A DNA stretch of 64,000 nucleotides from the NCBI GenBank assembly GCA_000806115.1, contig JWKQ01000002.1, positions 116,497 through 180,496 of the forward strand. The letters run 5' to 3'. The notes under the pieces are model-generated. The model was not told where the DNA came from. It did no database searches and saw nothing but the letters and a program-made list of their open reading frames with translations. This DNA is from an archaeon GW2011_AR5. GTDB taxonomy: Archaea > Aenigmatarchaeota > Aenigmatarchaeia > GW2011-AR5. The position numbers and the translations under genes were made by a program. Numbering within the stretch: the first letter of the stretch is position 1; each line of letters begins with the position of its first letter. Shown here in pieces: positions 9,681-18,466 of this stretch.

Positions 9681-10781
9681 TCACGAAATGCTTATTTTTT
9701 CAACGTCCCTGGTTGCGAAATTCGCCACGACCGGCGTGAAAGTCCCGAGAAGCGAGCCGCTGTTTATTATCGTAGTGGACTTGTAGTTGCTTATGAACGG
9801 CGTGTCGCCGTGTCCGGTATGCATGATGTCCGGCATCTCGTCCAGCACGAGGTAATCCTCATCCAGTATCGCGCTTGACCTGCCCAGGTACCTCTTCTTC
9901 AGGAAAGTTGTATTGCCTTTGTGTATCATCAGCACTTTCAATCCTCCAAGCTCCACAATTGCCGGATTGCTAAGCGAAACTATCTTATTTGACTCAAACT
10001 TCAGAGGCGTTTGCGGGTATTCGTTGCCTGCGGCTATTACAAAAACAGTCTTGATGTAGCAGTAGCGTTCCACATATCTCTCGAAAAGTTCCTTGTCGCC
10101 AAGGTCGCCTGCTACGAGCAAGTAAGGTATGTCCTGCTGGGAGAACCATTCGAAGAAGCGCTCGGCATCCTTTGTGGAAGCCTCGTCAAGCCTGAAATCG
10201 GAGACGAAGCACGCCTTGCCTGTGCCGAGAGTCGGCTGGCGGAGCGGCATGTCCGGATAGATTATCTTCTTGCCGAAGAGCACTTTTCCGCCTGCCAGCG
10301 CCCTTATCGCAACCACATCGTCAAGCTCGACATCGGCGTCGAAGTCCGCGGCCTCGAATATTACTGGAACGGACCCTGTTGGGTCTTCTATGTCAACCAC
10401 CTTTTTCCCGTCCTTTTCCTTGATTTCCTTGACTATGCCAAGAACGTGCACTTCGCTTCTGCTCATGTCTATCTTGTTCAGCGACACGAAATCCTTTGGT
10501 ATCCTTGACAGTATCACGCTCTTCATCTTCTCATATTTCGAGTTGTAGAATCTGACGAAGTCGTCGCTTGTAATCTCTGTTTTCTTGTGTGTGAGGTTCC
10601 GGAGGATGCTGAACGGACGCCGAAGGTCGCCCGGCTCGACTACTAGGGGAAGGTTTTGCGGCGGCTCGGAATGTGAAGCGTCCGTCTGCGCTTCTTCTAT
10701 CAGCTTGATGGCGTCCTCAGTGAGCAGGTGCCCTTTCTTGAAGAACTCGGCTACTATCTGTTCGCGTGACATGGTAATCAT
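9681..10781 (-). CDS. DNA polymerase D small subunit (DP1)-like, OB fold plus calcineurin-like fold
   Basis: OB segment 'VHVLGIVKEIKEKDGKKVVDIEDPTGSVPVIF' followed by 'CFVSDFRLD', 'VAGDLGD', 'AAGNEYPQ', 'HTGHGD'. Confidence 0.85.
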   Translation of the reverse strand: MITMSREQIVAEFFKKGHLLTEDAIKLIEEAQTDASHSEPPQNLPLVVEPGDLRRPFSILRNLTHKKTEITSDDFVRFYNSKYEKMKSVILSRIPKDFVSLNKIDMSRSEVHVLGIVKEIKEKDGKKVVDIEDPTGSVPVIFEAADFDADVELDDVVAIRALAGGKVLFGKKIIYPDMPLRQPTLGTGKACFVSDFRLDEASTKDAERFFEWFSQQDIPYLLVAGDLGDKELFERYVERYCYIKTVFVIAAGNEYPQTPLKFESNKIVSLSNPAIVELGGLKVLMIHKGNTTFLKKRYLGRSSAILDEDYLVLDEMPDIMHTGHGDTPFISNYKSTTIINSGSLLGTFTPVVANFATRDVEKISIS

Positions 10782-10807
10782 AAATAATACGATATTTTTG
10801 CCAAAAA

Positions 10808-12058
10808 CTACCCAAAGCGTTCCTGGAGCAGCGTCTTGATTTTTGCCAGCGGCTCTTCCTTCACTGCCAGCGATATGTCACGTGTTCTTCCATACCGTCC
10901 CTTCGAGATTACTTTCGCGGTGATTATGCCGAGCATGTCGAGTTCGCCTATCAAATCGCTGATTCTTCGCTGTGTCAGCGGCTTCATCCCGCCCGCCTTG
11001 CAAACCGCCAGGTAATTGTCGAACACATCGCCGGTCAGGAGGCGTTTGTCCGTCCAGGCTTTTTGATTGTCCGCCTTTTCCTGGCACTTTATTATTGAGT
11101 AGAGCACCGCCTGCGACTGGCTTGGCTGGCCCCTTACTGTTTCCGTTACCCTGTCCATGTCAAGTTTCTGCTGCGCCATGTCTATGTGATTTTCAGCTAT
11201 TGAAGGCTCGCCTGCCCGTTCTGCGAGCTCGCCCGCCACGCGCAGAAGGTCAAGCGCTCTCCTTGCGTCCCCGTGCTCCTGCGCTGCCAGCGCGGCGCAT
11301 TTGCCAAGCACAGTGTCGCTGACAACGCCGGGCCTGAAGCCGCCGTCGGCGCGCTCCATCAGAATATCGCGCAGCTGCACGGCATTGTAAGGCTTGAACA
11401 GTATCTCCTCCTCGGAGAGCGATGATTTTACCCTCAGGTCCAGATTGTCCCTGAAAGAGAGGTCGTTTGTTATTCCTATTATGGTTATGTGGCTCCTCTT
11501 GAGCTCCTGGTTTATCCTTGTCAGGTTGTAAAGGAAATCGTCGCCGACTTTTTTCACCAGCGCGTCAATCTCGTCCAGGATTATTATAAGGGTCGACGGC
11601 TTGCTGTCCACCCTCTCGAAGAAGCGCCTGTAAAGGACGTCTGTGGGCAGTCCGGTGTCGGGCACGCACTCTCCCATCTCCTTGAGGAGCTGCGCAAACA
11701 GCCTGTATTCCGTGTCCGCCACTTTCTTCATCTTGCAGTTTATGTACACCGACCGGAGGCTTTTCCCGGACTGTTTTATGATTTCCTGGAGGTGTGAAAT
11801 GATGAATTTTGTGCATATAGTCTTCCCGGTCCCGCAGGTTCCGTAAACGAATATGTTGTTGGGATGGTACCCCTTCAAAGCGGGGGCGAGAATCGAGCCC
11901 ATCTGGTTGAGTTCGGCATCCCTGTGGGAAATTTTCTGGGGTATGAAGGATGATGAAAGCGTCTTTTTGTCGTTGAAAATATCTTCCTGTTCTATATACT
12001 TGGCAAAGATGTTATACGAAACATTAGTAGATACCAACACGCTGAAACCACCACCCAA
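10808..12058 (-). CDS. orc1: Orc1/Cdc6 replication initiator
   Basis: 'ALKGYHPNNIFVYGTCGTGKT' Walker A, 'LIIILDEIDAL' Walker B, C-terminal winged helix. Confidence 0.93.
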   Translation of the reverse strand: MGGGFSVLVSTNVSYNIFAKYIEQEDIFNDKKTLSSSFIPQKISHRDAELNQMGSILAPALKGYHPNNIFVYGTCGTGKTICTKFIISHLQEIIKQSGKSLRSVYINCKMKKVADTEYRLFAQLLKEMGECVPDTGLPTDVLYRRFFERVDSKPSTLIIILDEIDALVKKVGDDFLYNLTRINQELKRSHITIIGITNDLSFRDNLDLRVKSSLSEEEILFKPYNAVQLRDILMERADGGFRPGVVSDTVLGKCAALAAQEHGDARRALDLLRVAGELAERAGEPSIAENHIDMAQQKLDMDRVTETVRGQPSQSQAVLYSIIKCQEKADNQKAWTDKRLLTGDVFDNYLAVCKAGGMKPLTQRRISDLIGELDMLGIITAKVISKGRYGRTRDISLAVKEEPLAKIKTLLQERFG

Positions 12059-12170
12059 AGCTGCCTGAAAAACAAATTACTCAATAAAGGCTTAACCATC
12101 ATTTCATTTGGAGAGTATATAAACGTTCTTGATTTTCAAAATATGTTTTCAGTATTCTACTTTCGCAACC

Positions 12171-12312
12171 AACAAACACCCCTGCGTTTCTCATGGAACT
12201 CGCCTGTACTGCATTTCTCTTCTATAAGACTGTTATAGGAAATAGAGGTATGTTTTTCTATAAAAATTTCTAAAATTTTTATTTATTCAAAGGAAATAGA
12301 GGGGTTGTACCA
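12171..12312. promoter_or_regulatory. Candidate replication origin (ORB-like repeats flanking AT-rich tract)
   Basis: GGAAATAGAGGTATGTT (12238), GGAAATAGAGGGGTTGT (12292) and inverted GAGAAACGCAGGGGTGTT (12171-12192, minus) beside orc1, with an AT-rich tract at about 12253-12290. Confidence 0.45.
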
Positions 12313-12341
12313 GATTAACTATTGGTAAAACCTGGAACAGA

Positions 12342-13979
12342 TTAGAAATAAAGATTTCTGGCGTACTCGTTTACCATTCGGTGTGTGTTGAACGTTGCTC
12401 CGGTTTGGATTGCCCCTACTGACATGGCGTTCTCAGTACCAAAACCTTCTATTATGGAATACAGCCCGCCGGAGTCGGTATCATCATCCGAAAATTCCGA
12501 CCCAACCATCCACCCGTTCCTTCCATTGAAACCTTCCACCCACCAACCATCCATTGTTCCAGCCTGCGGCACGCCGTTCATGGCAGCGCACATCCCGCTT
12601 GTGCCCGACGCCTCCAGCGGGACCCGCGGGGTATTCAGCCAGATGTCGCTGCCTGCCGTAAGATGCCTGCATGTTTCCATGTTATAGTTGGGAACAAAGG
12701 CGGTATTTATTCCGGCGCCTTTCAACTCTCCGAGGTGCCATACCACCCTGGATATCTCATCCTTTGCGGCTGTGTTGTTCGGGTGTGCCTTGCCGGCGTA
12801 AAGCAGCTGCGCGCCGCTTCTTTCCAGAACAGCCCGCAGTCTGTTCATGTCATGGAAAAGCAGCAGGGGTCTTTTATAGGAAGACAGCCTGCCTTCGTGT
12901 GAGTATGAACCGTCAAACCGCCTTGCCCATGTAATGACGGGGCGCGAGGGATCAATATGAATTCCGTGTACTTCTCGGAGGTAGCGCGCAGCCTCCGTTT
13001 TGGATTCATTTCTCGCCGCGGCTATTTTTGTGCCGTCAACGTCTCCGGCACGCGAAAGAATTGACGGGTCGTCTCTCCACCCAGGAAGCTCCTCGTCATA
13101 AAGTCGCCTGAACGCATCTGACGCCCATGTAGCATGGTGGACGCCGTTTGTCACGTAGCCGATGTTCCTGCCGAACATCCTGCTGGAAACCTGGCCGTGT
13201 TTTCTGGAAACGGCATTGGTGCGCGAACTCCCGTTCAGCGCCAGCTGCGTCATATTCAGGTAGTTGCAGCCGGCAAGTTCGTGTATGTTGTTGGGCATGG
13301 TTCCGTTAAAAACCTGATGAATTAGCGCATAATCAAAGCCGTCATGGCCCGCCACGGGGGAATGTGTAGTAAATATCGTATTTTCCCTCACCTTTGCGAC
13401 GTCGCCGCACCTTTTGAGCCGCTCAGCCACGGCAAATGCGGCGTGTCCTTCGTTGAGGTGGAATTTTGTTGCGTCGTAGCCGACAGCCTCAAGCATCCTG
13501 GTGCCGCCTATTCCAAGTACAGCTTCCTGAACCAGCCTTTCATAAACCCCGCCTGAATACAGCCTTAGTGTTATTTTTCTGTCCCACTCGGAATTGGAAC
13601 ACCCGCTAATTTCGCTCGTGTCAAGCAGGTAGACAGGCACGGTGCGTCCCCGTCCGCGGACATCGTAACGCCACGCCCCGATTTCTACCTCCCGGTCGTG
13701 CAACGCCATCCGCACCTTTTCCCTCTGCAGGACAAGACCTTTGTCTGCGGGGCACCATCTCGGATAATGTTCATGCTGGCGCCCGTCAGAAATGCTTTGT
13801 GTGAAGTAGCCTTCGGGGTACAACAGAGACACGGCGGCGAAGTTATAGGGGAACCGTTCAAAATTCATGTCGGCAACCGAACGTACTGTGTCGCCAGCAA
13901 GCGCCCCCAAGCCGCCTGAGTATGTCGGAATATCGTCTTTTAGACCGATTTCTGCAGTGAAGTATGCCACACTGTCCAT
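12342..13979 (-). CDS. glgP: Alpha-glucan (glycogen/maltodextrin) phosphorylase, GT35
   Basis: 'AYFTAEIGLKDDIPTYSGGLGALAGD', 'FHLNEGHAAF', 'EASGTSGMCAAMNGV'. Confidence 0.9.
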   Translation of the reverse strand: MDSVAYFTAEIGLKDDIPTYSGGLGALAGDTVRSVADMNFERFPYNFAAVSLLYPEGYFTQSISDGRQHEHYPRWCPADKGLVLQREKVRMALHDREVEIGAWRYDVRGRGRTVPVYLLDTSEISGCSNSEWDRKITLRLYSGGVYERLVQEAVLGIGGTRMLEAVGYDATKFHLNEGHAAFAVAERLKRCGDVAKVRENTIFTTHSPVAGHDGFDYALIHQVFNGTMPNNIHELAGCNYLNMTQLALNGSSRTNAVSRKHGQVSSRMFGRNIGYVTNGVHHATWASDAFRRLYDEELPGWRDDPSILSRAGDVDGTKIAAARNESKTEAARYLREVHGIHIDPSRPVITWARRFDGSYSHEGRLSSYKRPLLLFHDMNRLRAVLERSGAQLLYAGKAHPNNTAAKDEISRVVWHLGELKGAGINTAFVPNYNMETCRHLTAGSDIWLNTPRVPLEASGTSGMCAAMNGVPQAGTMDGWWVEGFNGRNGWMVGSEFSDDDTDSGGLYSIIEGFGTENAMSVGAIQTGATFNTHRMVNEYARNLYF

Positions 13980-14075
13980 TTGTTGCCCCCAGAAACAAGT
14001 TCTTTATAGAAAATTGTCGGCTGGCATAAAATACTTTTTCTTCACACATTACGTCCGGGGAAAATATGAACAAAA

Positions 14076-14459
14076 TCAGACAACTTCGAACTTGAACCCG
14101 TAAGATATGAGACCTTCTTCGCCGTCTGTGTGAAGTCTTCTGAAAATGCCTTTCACTTTCTTGCCTATTTCCGGGACGCCTATCACAATCCCGCTTACTA
14201 CCGGGCCCTCTTCAAGCTTTATCAGCGCAACATTATACGGCGTGTTCCTGTCGAAACCGGCGGGTCCAATATGTATCTCAGTGAAGCTGACTATCTCCCC
14301 GTTGCCTGAGAATACCTTGGTTTCCAGCTTGTCATTGCCGCAGTCGCAAATGACGCGGGGCGGCATGTGAAGCTTCCCGCATGCGCATGCAGTGCCGGAA
14401 AGCGTATATCTGCTGTGCTTGAGCCTCCACGTCATTGGAACTGAAGAACGGTGCGGCAT
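14076..14459 (-). CDS. DUF35 Zn-ribbon/OB-fold protein (acyl-CoA scaffold)
   Basis: 'YTLSGTACACGKLHMPPRVICDCG' Zn ribbon; follows thiolase and HMG-CoA synthase; start inferred at MPHRSS, overlapping the upstream microORF stop (TGATG). Confidence 0.85.
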   Translation of the reverse strand: MPHRSSVPMTWRLKHSRYTLSGTACACGKLHMPPRVICDCGNDKLETKVFSGNGEIVSFTEIHIGPAGFDRNTPYNVALIKLEEGPVVSGIVIGVPEIGKKVKGIFRRLHTDGEEGLISYGFKFEVV

Positions 14460-14572
14460 CAGAATCCACCCCCCAGAAATCCTGTGTTTACGCTTGTGAC
14501 GTTGACTACGGCAGTGACGCCTGGACACAAGTCCATACATTTGATGTTCAGCTTTGCTATCTGTGTAATCAT
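14459..14572 (-). CDS. Microprotein, 37 aa (MITQIAKLNIKCMDLCPGVTAVVNVTSVNTGFLGGGF)
   Basis: ATGA overlap with upstream ORF stop and TGATG overlap with DUF35 start; not in supplied ORF track because of length. Confidence 0.5.
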   Translation of the reverse strand: MITQIAKLNIKCMDLCPGVTAVVNVTSVNTGFLGGGF

Positions 14573-14793
14573 TCGAGCACCCTCACTTGTACATCTTGTA
14601 TCATATAAGCCTCAACCCAATCTCCGCGCGGCACTTTATCCGCATCCTCCGGAGCGTAGAATTCAAGGCAGCCGTCTCTAGCAAGCCCGTTAAAAAAACG
14701 CCTGCCAACCTTATCGCCGTTTGAATACAGCTCTACAAGCGTGCCGGGGTCGAGACTAAGCCCAACATCATAGCCGTCCATGAGTTTAGTCAT
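14569..14793 (-). CDS. Small hypothetical protein in mevalonate operon
   Basis: 74 aa, ATGA-coupled to thiolase. Confidence 0.7.
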   Translation of the reverse strand: MTKLMDGYDVGLSLDPGTLVELYSNGDKVGRRFFNGLARDGCLEFYAPEDADKVPRGDWVEAYMIQDVQVRVLE

Positions 14794-15950
14794 TGTTTCA
14801 TTTCCCTCCCGAAAATATTGACAACAGCCGTTGCGCCGGAGCCGCCGACATTAAGGTTCATGCCATATAAAGGGTTTTTGAGCTGGTTGCAGCTGTCGCC
14901 TCTCAGCTGTCTTACTATGTCTATTGCCTGCCTGACGCCTGTCGCCCCGACCGGATGTCCTCCCGCTTTCAGCCCGCCGGTAGTATTCACGGGTATTTTC
15001 CCGTTTATGTCTATGTTTCCGTCCTCGACGAACCTGCCTCCCTTGCCTTTTTCACAAAAGCCGAGATCCTCGAGCGCAATTATCTCGTTTATCGAAAAGC
15101 AGTCATGAACTTCAATCATGTTCAGGTCATTGATATTTATTTTCGCCTCAGACAGGGCTTCCTTAGCTGCTGTCCTGGTGGCAGCCATCTCTGTGAACGA
15201 TGCCCTGTCGTGAAGCGCAATCGTGTCAGAACCCTGCCCGCTTCCAAGAATCCATACAGGATTTGCGGCTTTTTTTGCAAGATTCTCGCTCATAATCACA
15301 AGGGCAGCGGCGCCGTCTGTTATAGGACTGCAGTCAAGCAGGCGAAGAGGATCGGCAACAATGGACGATTTCAGTACGTCGTCAACACTGATCGGCATCC
15401 GGAACTGGGCGTTTTTATTTGCAACCCCGTTCTTGTGGTTGTTCACTGACACCATGGCTAGCTGCTCTCTCGTGGTTCCGAAGTCATTCATGTGCTTCCT
15501 TGCCATGAGGGCGTACAAGCCCGCAAACGTCAGCCCTATTGCCGCCTCCCACTCCTGGTCGCCGGCGGCGGCAAGGGAAGTTATCGCCTCCGGGCCCTTA
15601 ACGTCCGTCATCTTCTCTGCGCCGATGACTATGGCGCAGTCGTGGCGTCCGGAAGCTACGTCTACGTAGGCGTTTCTGAAAGCAAGCGAGCCCGAAGCAC
15701 ACGCGCCTTCAAAACGCGTCGCAGGCACCCTCATGCCGAGGGAATCCGCAGCCAATGCCCCGAGGTGCTCCTGTCCTGCATAACGTCCGGAAGACATGCA
15801 TCCGATGAAAAGCGACTGCACGTCGCCGCGCTCTATCTTCGCATCCCTGACGGCGGCAAGTCCCGCCTCGATTATCATGTCCCTTATGGACTTGTCCCAG
15901 TGTTCCCCGAATTTGGTCTGTCCAACCCCGACAACAGCGACATTTCTCAT
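14790..15950 (-). CDS. Acetyl-CoA acetyltransferase (archaeal thiolase)
   Basis: 'FEGACASGSLAFRNA', 'EVHDCFSINEI', 'GGLKAGGHPVGATG'. Confidence 0.92.
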   Translation of the reverse strand: MRNVAVVGVGQTKFGEHWDKSIRDMIIEAGLAAVRDAKIERGDVQSLFIGCMSSGRYAGQEHLGALAADSLGMRVPATRFEGACASGSLAFRNAYVDVASGRHDCAIVIGAEKMTDVKGPEAITSLAAAGDQEWEAAIGLTFAGLYALMARKHMNDFGTTREQLAMVSVNNHKNGVANKNAQFRMPISVDDVLKSSIVADPLRLLDCSPITDGAAALVIMSENLAKKAANPVWILGSGQGSDTIALHDRASFTEMAATRTAAKEALSEAKININDLNMIEVHDCFSINEIIALEDLGFCEKGKGGRFVEDGNIDINGKIPVNTTGGLKAGGHPVGATGVRQAIDIVRQLRGDSCNQLKNPLYGMNLNVGGSGATAVVNIFGREMKQ

Positions 15951-15955
15951 TATAC

Positions 15956-16993
15956 CTACTCCTTCAGTTTTCTCCTTAGCTTGACGTAAGTTCCGTAATC
16001 AACATAATGCTTTTTGTTTACGTACGACATTGTGGAAGGCGCTTTGTTGCGCCGCTCCTCAATCCTGTCGGTGACGGTAAGGGCGAATGCGTCCCCACCG
16101 GCTCCGCTCCCGTATGAGCACATGAGTATCTTCTGCCCGGGTTTTGCTATGTCCAGCAGCGCTGTGAGGGCAAGAGGCGACGCGCCTGAGTACGTGTTTC
16201 CAATTTTCGTGACTATCAGTCCCGGCATCAGCTTTTCCTTGTCTATACCAAGCATCTTTGCAGCTCTAAGCGGAAATTTTCCGTTCGGTGTGTGGAATGC
16301 AACGTAATCGAAATCTTTTGCAGACATTTTTGTCTTTTCAAGAAGCATGTTTACGGCTCCCAGAAGATGTGTAAAGTATGCTGGTTCTCCGGTGAACCGC
16401 GCTCCATGGCTCGGATAATCCCGGCCTTCCCTTCTCCAGAAGTCCGGCGTGTCTGTTGTAAATGAACATGTCGCGTCTATCGTAGCAAGAGGATCGCGCC
16501 CTATGACAAAAGCTGCACCCCCCGCGGAAGCCGTGTATTCAAGCGCATCGCCCGGCCTTCCCTGGGAAGTGTCGGCGCCGATAGCCATCCCGTATTCTAT
16601 GTCGCCTGCGCGGACCAACGCGGAGCAAACCTGCATGGCAGCCGTGCCGGCTTTGCACGCGAATTCAAAATCGGCAACCATTACATTTGGCACGGCGCCG
16701 ATGGCCTCGGCAACCACCGTGCCGCTCGGCTTGACCGCGTAAGGGTGCGATTCGCTTCCTATGTAAAGCGCGCCTATCTTGCTGCCGGGTATGCCGGCGC
16801 GTGCCAACGCATTCCTTGCAGCTTCAACAGAAATCGTTATCGTGTCCTCGTCGCCGTCGGGGACGCTTTTTTCTTCCACAAACAGGCCTTCTTTGATTGC
16901 CTGCGCGTTGCCGTTCCAGACTTTCGCAATCTCCTCGACTTTTATGCGAAACCTTGGCACGTAAGCGCCGTAACCGACTATCCCGACATTCAT
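15956..16993 (-). CDS. Hydroxymethylglutaryl-CoA synthase
   Basis: '[17 protein letters not shown]', '[11 protein letters not shown]', '[17 protein letters not shown]'. Confidence 0.93.
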   Translation of the reverse strand: MNVGIVGYGAYVPRFRIKVEEIAKVWNGNAQAIKEGLFVEEKSVPDGDEDTITISVEAARNALARAGIPGSKIGALYIGSESHPYAVKPSGTVVAEAIGAVPNVMVADFEFACKAGTAAMQVCSALVRAGDIEYGMAIGADTSQGRPGDALEYTASAGGAAFVIGRDPLATIDATCSFTTDTPDFWRREGRDYPSHGARFTGEPAYFTHLLGAVNMLLEKTKMSAKDFDYVAFHTPNGKFPLRAAKMLGIDKEKLMPGLIVTKIGNTYSGASPLALTALLDIAKPGQKILMCSYGSGAGGDAFALTVTDRIEERRNKAPSTMSYVNKKHYVDYGTYVKLRRKLKE

Positions 16994-17113
16994 AACGCCA
17001 ATTCTAACCGTAATTCATTTAAACCATGTACCATATTTCGAGAAGACGTTATAGTGTATAGGCGGCGCAACCGGACGCCGACGCGCCAAAATTATAATAT
17101 GTTTCTTTGGGCT

Positions 17114-17147
17114 TGAGACCTTTCTTTTCTTAAAAGAAAGGTCTCAA
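17114..17147. terminator. Perfect 16-bp hairpin at the end of the SpoIIM-like gene
   Basis: TTGAGACCTTTCTTTT-ctt-AAAAGAAAGGTCTCAA. Confidence 0.45.
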
Positions 17148-17953
17148 ACGTAAGCTTCCAAGAAAGCGGCAACAATTATCAGCACTTCCGCCAACGCAAG
17201 GAATGCTATCGAATCGATGAATATCTTCTCGAAATGTCCCTTGAACTTCTCGCGGATTATCGCCACGGACAGCATGCCGCCTGCCAATGCGGCTACAAAA
17301 TACGCCGCTATCTCGGGCACGCCGTGCAGAGCTATCGATCCAAGACCCGCCGGCACCCCCAGCAGATAAGCCATTTCCGGCGACACGCCATTGCGTATGA
17401 ACGAGTTTATCGCAAACCCGACATACACGGCAATAACAGAGGCGTTCCATGCGAGTATGAAGATAGCTCCGGCGCCGAACATTGTAGATAGTATGAACAT
17501 TATCAGGAGTACCTGCGTGTTATTGATGAGAAATAGCGAGAAATCTTCCCCTTGGGTGACTTGTCCAGTCTGGCCGGTTATCGTCTTTCCCTGCGACCTG
17601 AACCAGTCTTCCTGCATCTCAAAAGCCGGGCGCGCGTGTGGAAAGAACACGTAGATGAAGCTCAGCGCCACTATCGTGCCAACGAAGAAAAGTCCAAATA
17701 CGTAGAAGAGTTTCTTGTGTCGTACAAGCAAATTTTTGTGCAGCTTGTAGTCCTTGCGTTCCTCGAGTTCGAAATATTTCTGGAAGAACGGCATGAACAT
17801 GATGGTAATGAGGCTGATGGCAAATACAGACGCCTGCGCAGGGAAAATCTGCAGCGCAAACGAAACGCCTATGAACGAGAACATGATGGCGATGAAGAAA
17901 ACATCCCACGGCCCTTTTTCCGCCTTTTTTGGCCTAAGAAGCGACTCAAGCAT
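17144..17953 (-). CDS. Stage II sporulation protein M-like membrane protein (DUF95)
   Basis: SpoIIM-type 'NASVIAVYVGFAI' and 'GVPAGLGSIALHGVPEIAAYFVAALAGG'. Confidence 0.85.
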   Translation of the reverse strand: MLESLLRPKKAEKGPWDVFFIAIMFSFIGVSFALQIFPAQASVFAISLITIMFMPFFQKYFELEERKDYKLHKNLLVRHKKLFYVFGLFFVGTIVALSFIYVFFPHARPAFEMQEDWFRSQGKTITGQTGQVTQGEDFSLFLINNTQVLLIMFILSTMFGAGAIFILAWNASVIAVYVGFAINSFIRNGVSPEMAYLLGVPAGLGSIALHGVPEIAAYFVAALAGGMLSVAIIREKFKGHFEKIFIDSIAFLALAEVLIIVAAFLEAYV

Positions 17954-17979
17954 TATTATAATTGGCGTCCTGTATAAAT

Positions 17980-18429
17980 ATGGTTATGGATGCGCTCATT
18001 TTTTTATGGGCTTTTTACTGGCCGCTTCTCTTCCTCAGGCTGAAGGGATTGTTTTCTAAGACGGTTATTACACGGAGAAGTTTGATTGTTTCCCTGATTC
18101 TCGCCGCGGCAGCGTCTTATTCCGGTGAGTATCTTTACCGCTATCACGTCTCGCAGTCCGCGTTCGTTTTGATGACCATTTTCGCGGCGCTGTCGATAGC
18201 AGTTCTGTTTCTGTCGGGGAAGCCCCCGGGAAAACGAACGCAGGTAAAGCTCATTATTCTGGCGGCGTATTTTCACATATTCTGGCAGCTGCTGCCCGGA
18301 CTCTCCCCTTACCCGTTCCTGCTGGACATGCTCGTCACGCTTGCTATAATTGCTTTGGCTAAAACAAAGCCTAAAATCATAAATGGGAGACACGAACCAC
18401 AGACGGCAATCAGCGGCATGTGGAAGTAG
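17980..18429 (+). CDS. Hypothetical multi-TM protein
   Basis: Hydrophobic ORF, start inferred at MVMDALIFLWAFYW. Confidence 0.6.
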   Translation: MVMDALIFLWAFYWPLLFLRLKGLFSKTVITRRSLIVSLILAAAASYSGEYLYRYHVSQSAFVLMTIFAALSIAVLFLSGKPPGKRTQVKLIILAAYFHIFWQLLPGLSPYPFLLDMLVTLAIIALAKTKPKIINGRHEPQTAISGMWK

Positions 18430-18466
18430 AAGTTTTTAGGCGGGCAAGCCTCCATCACTCTTTAAT

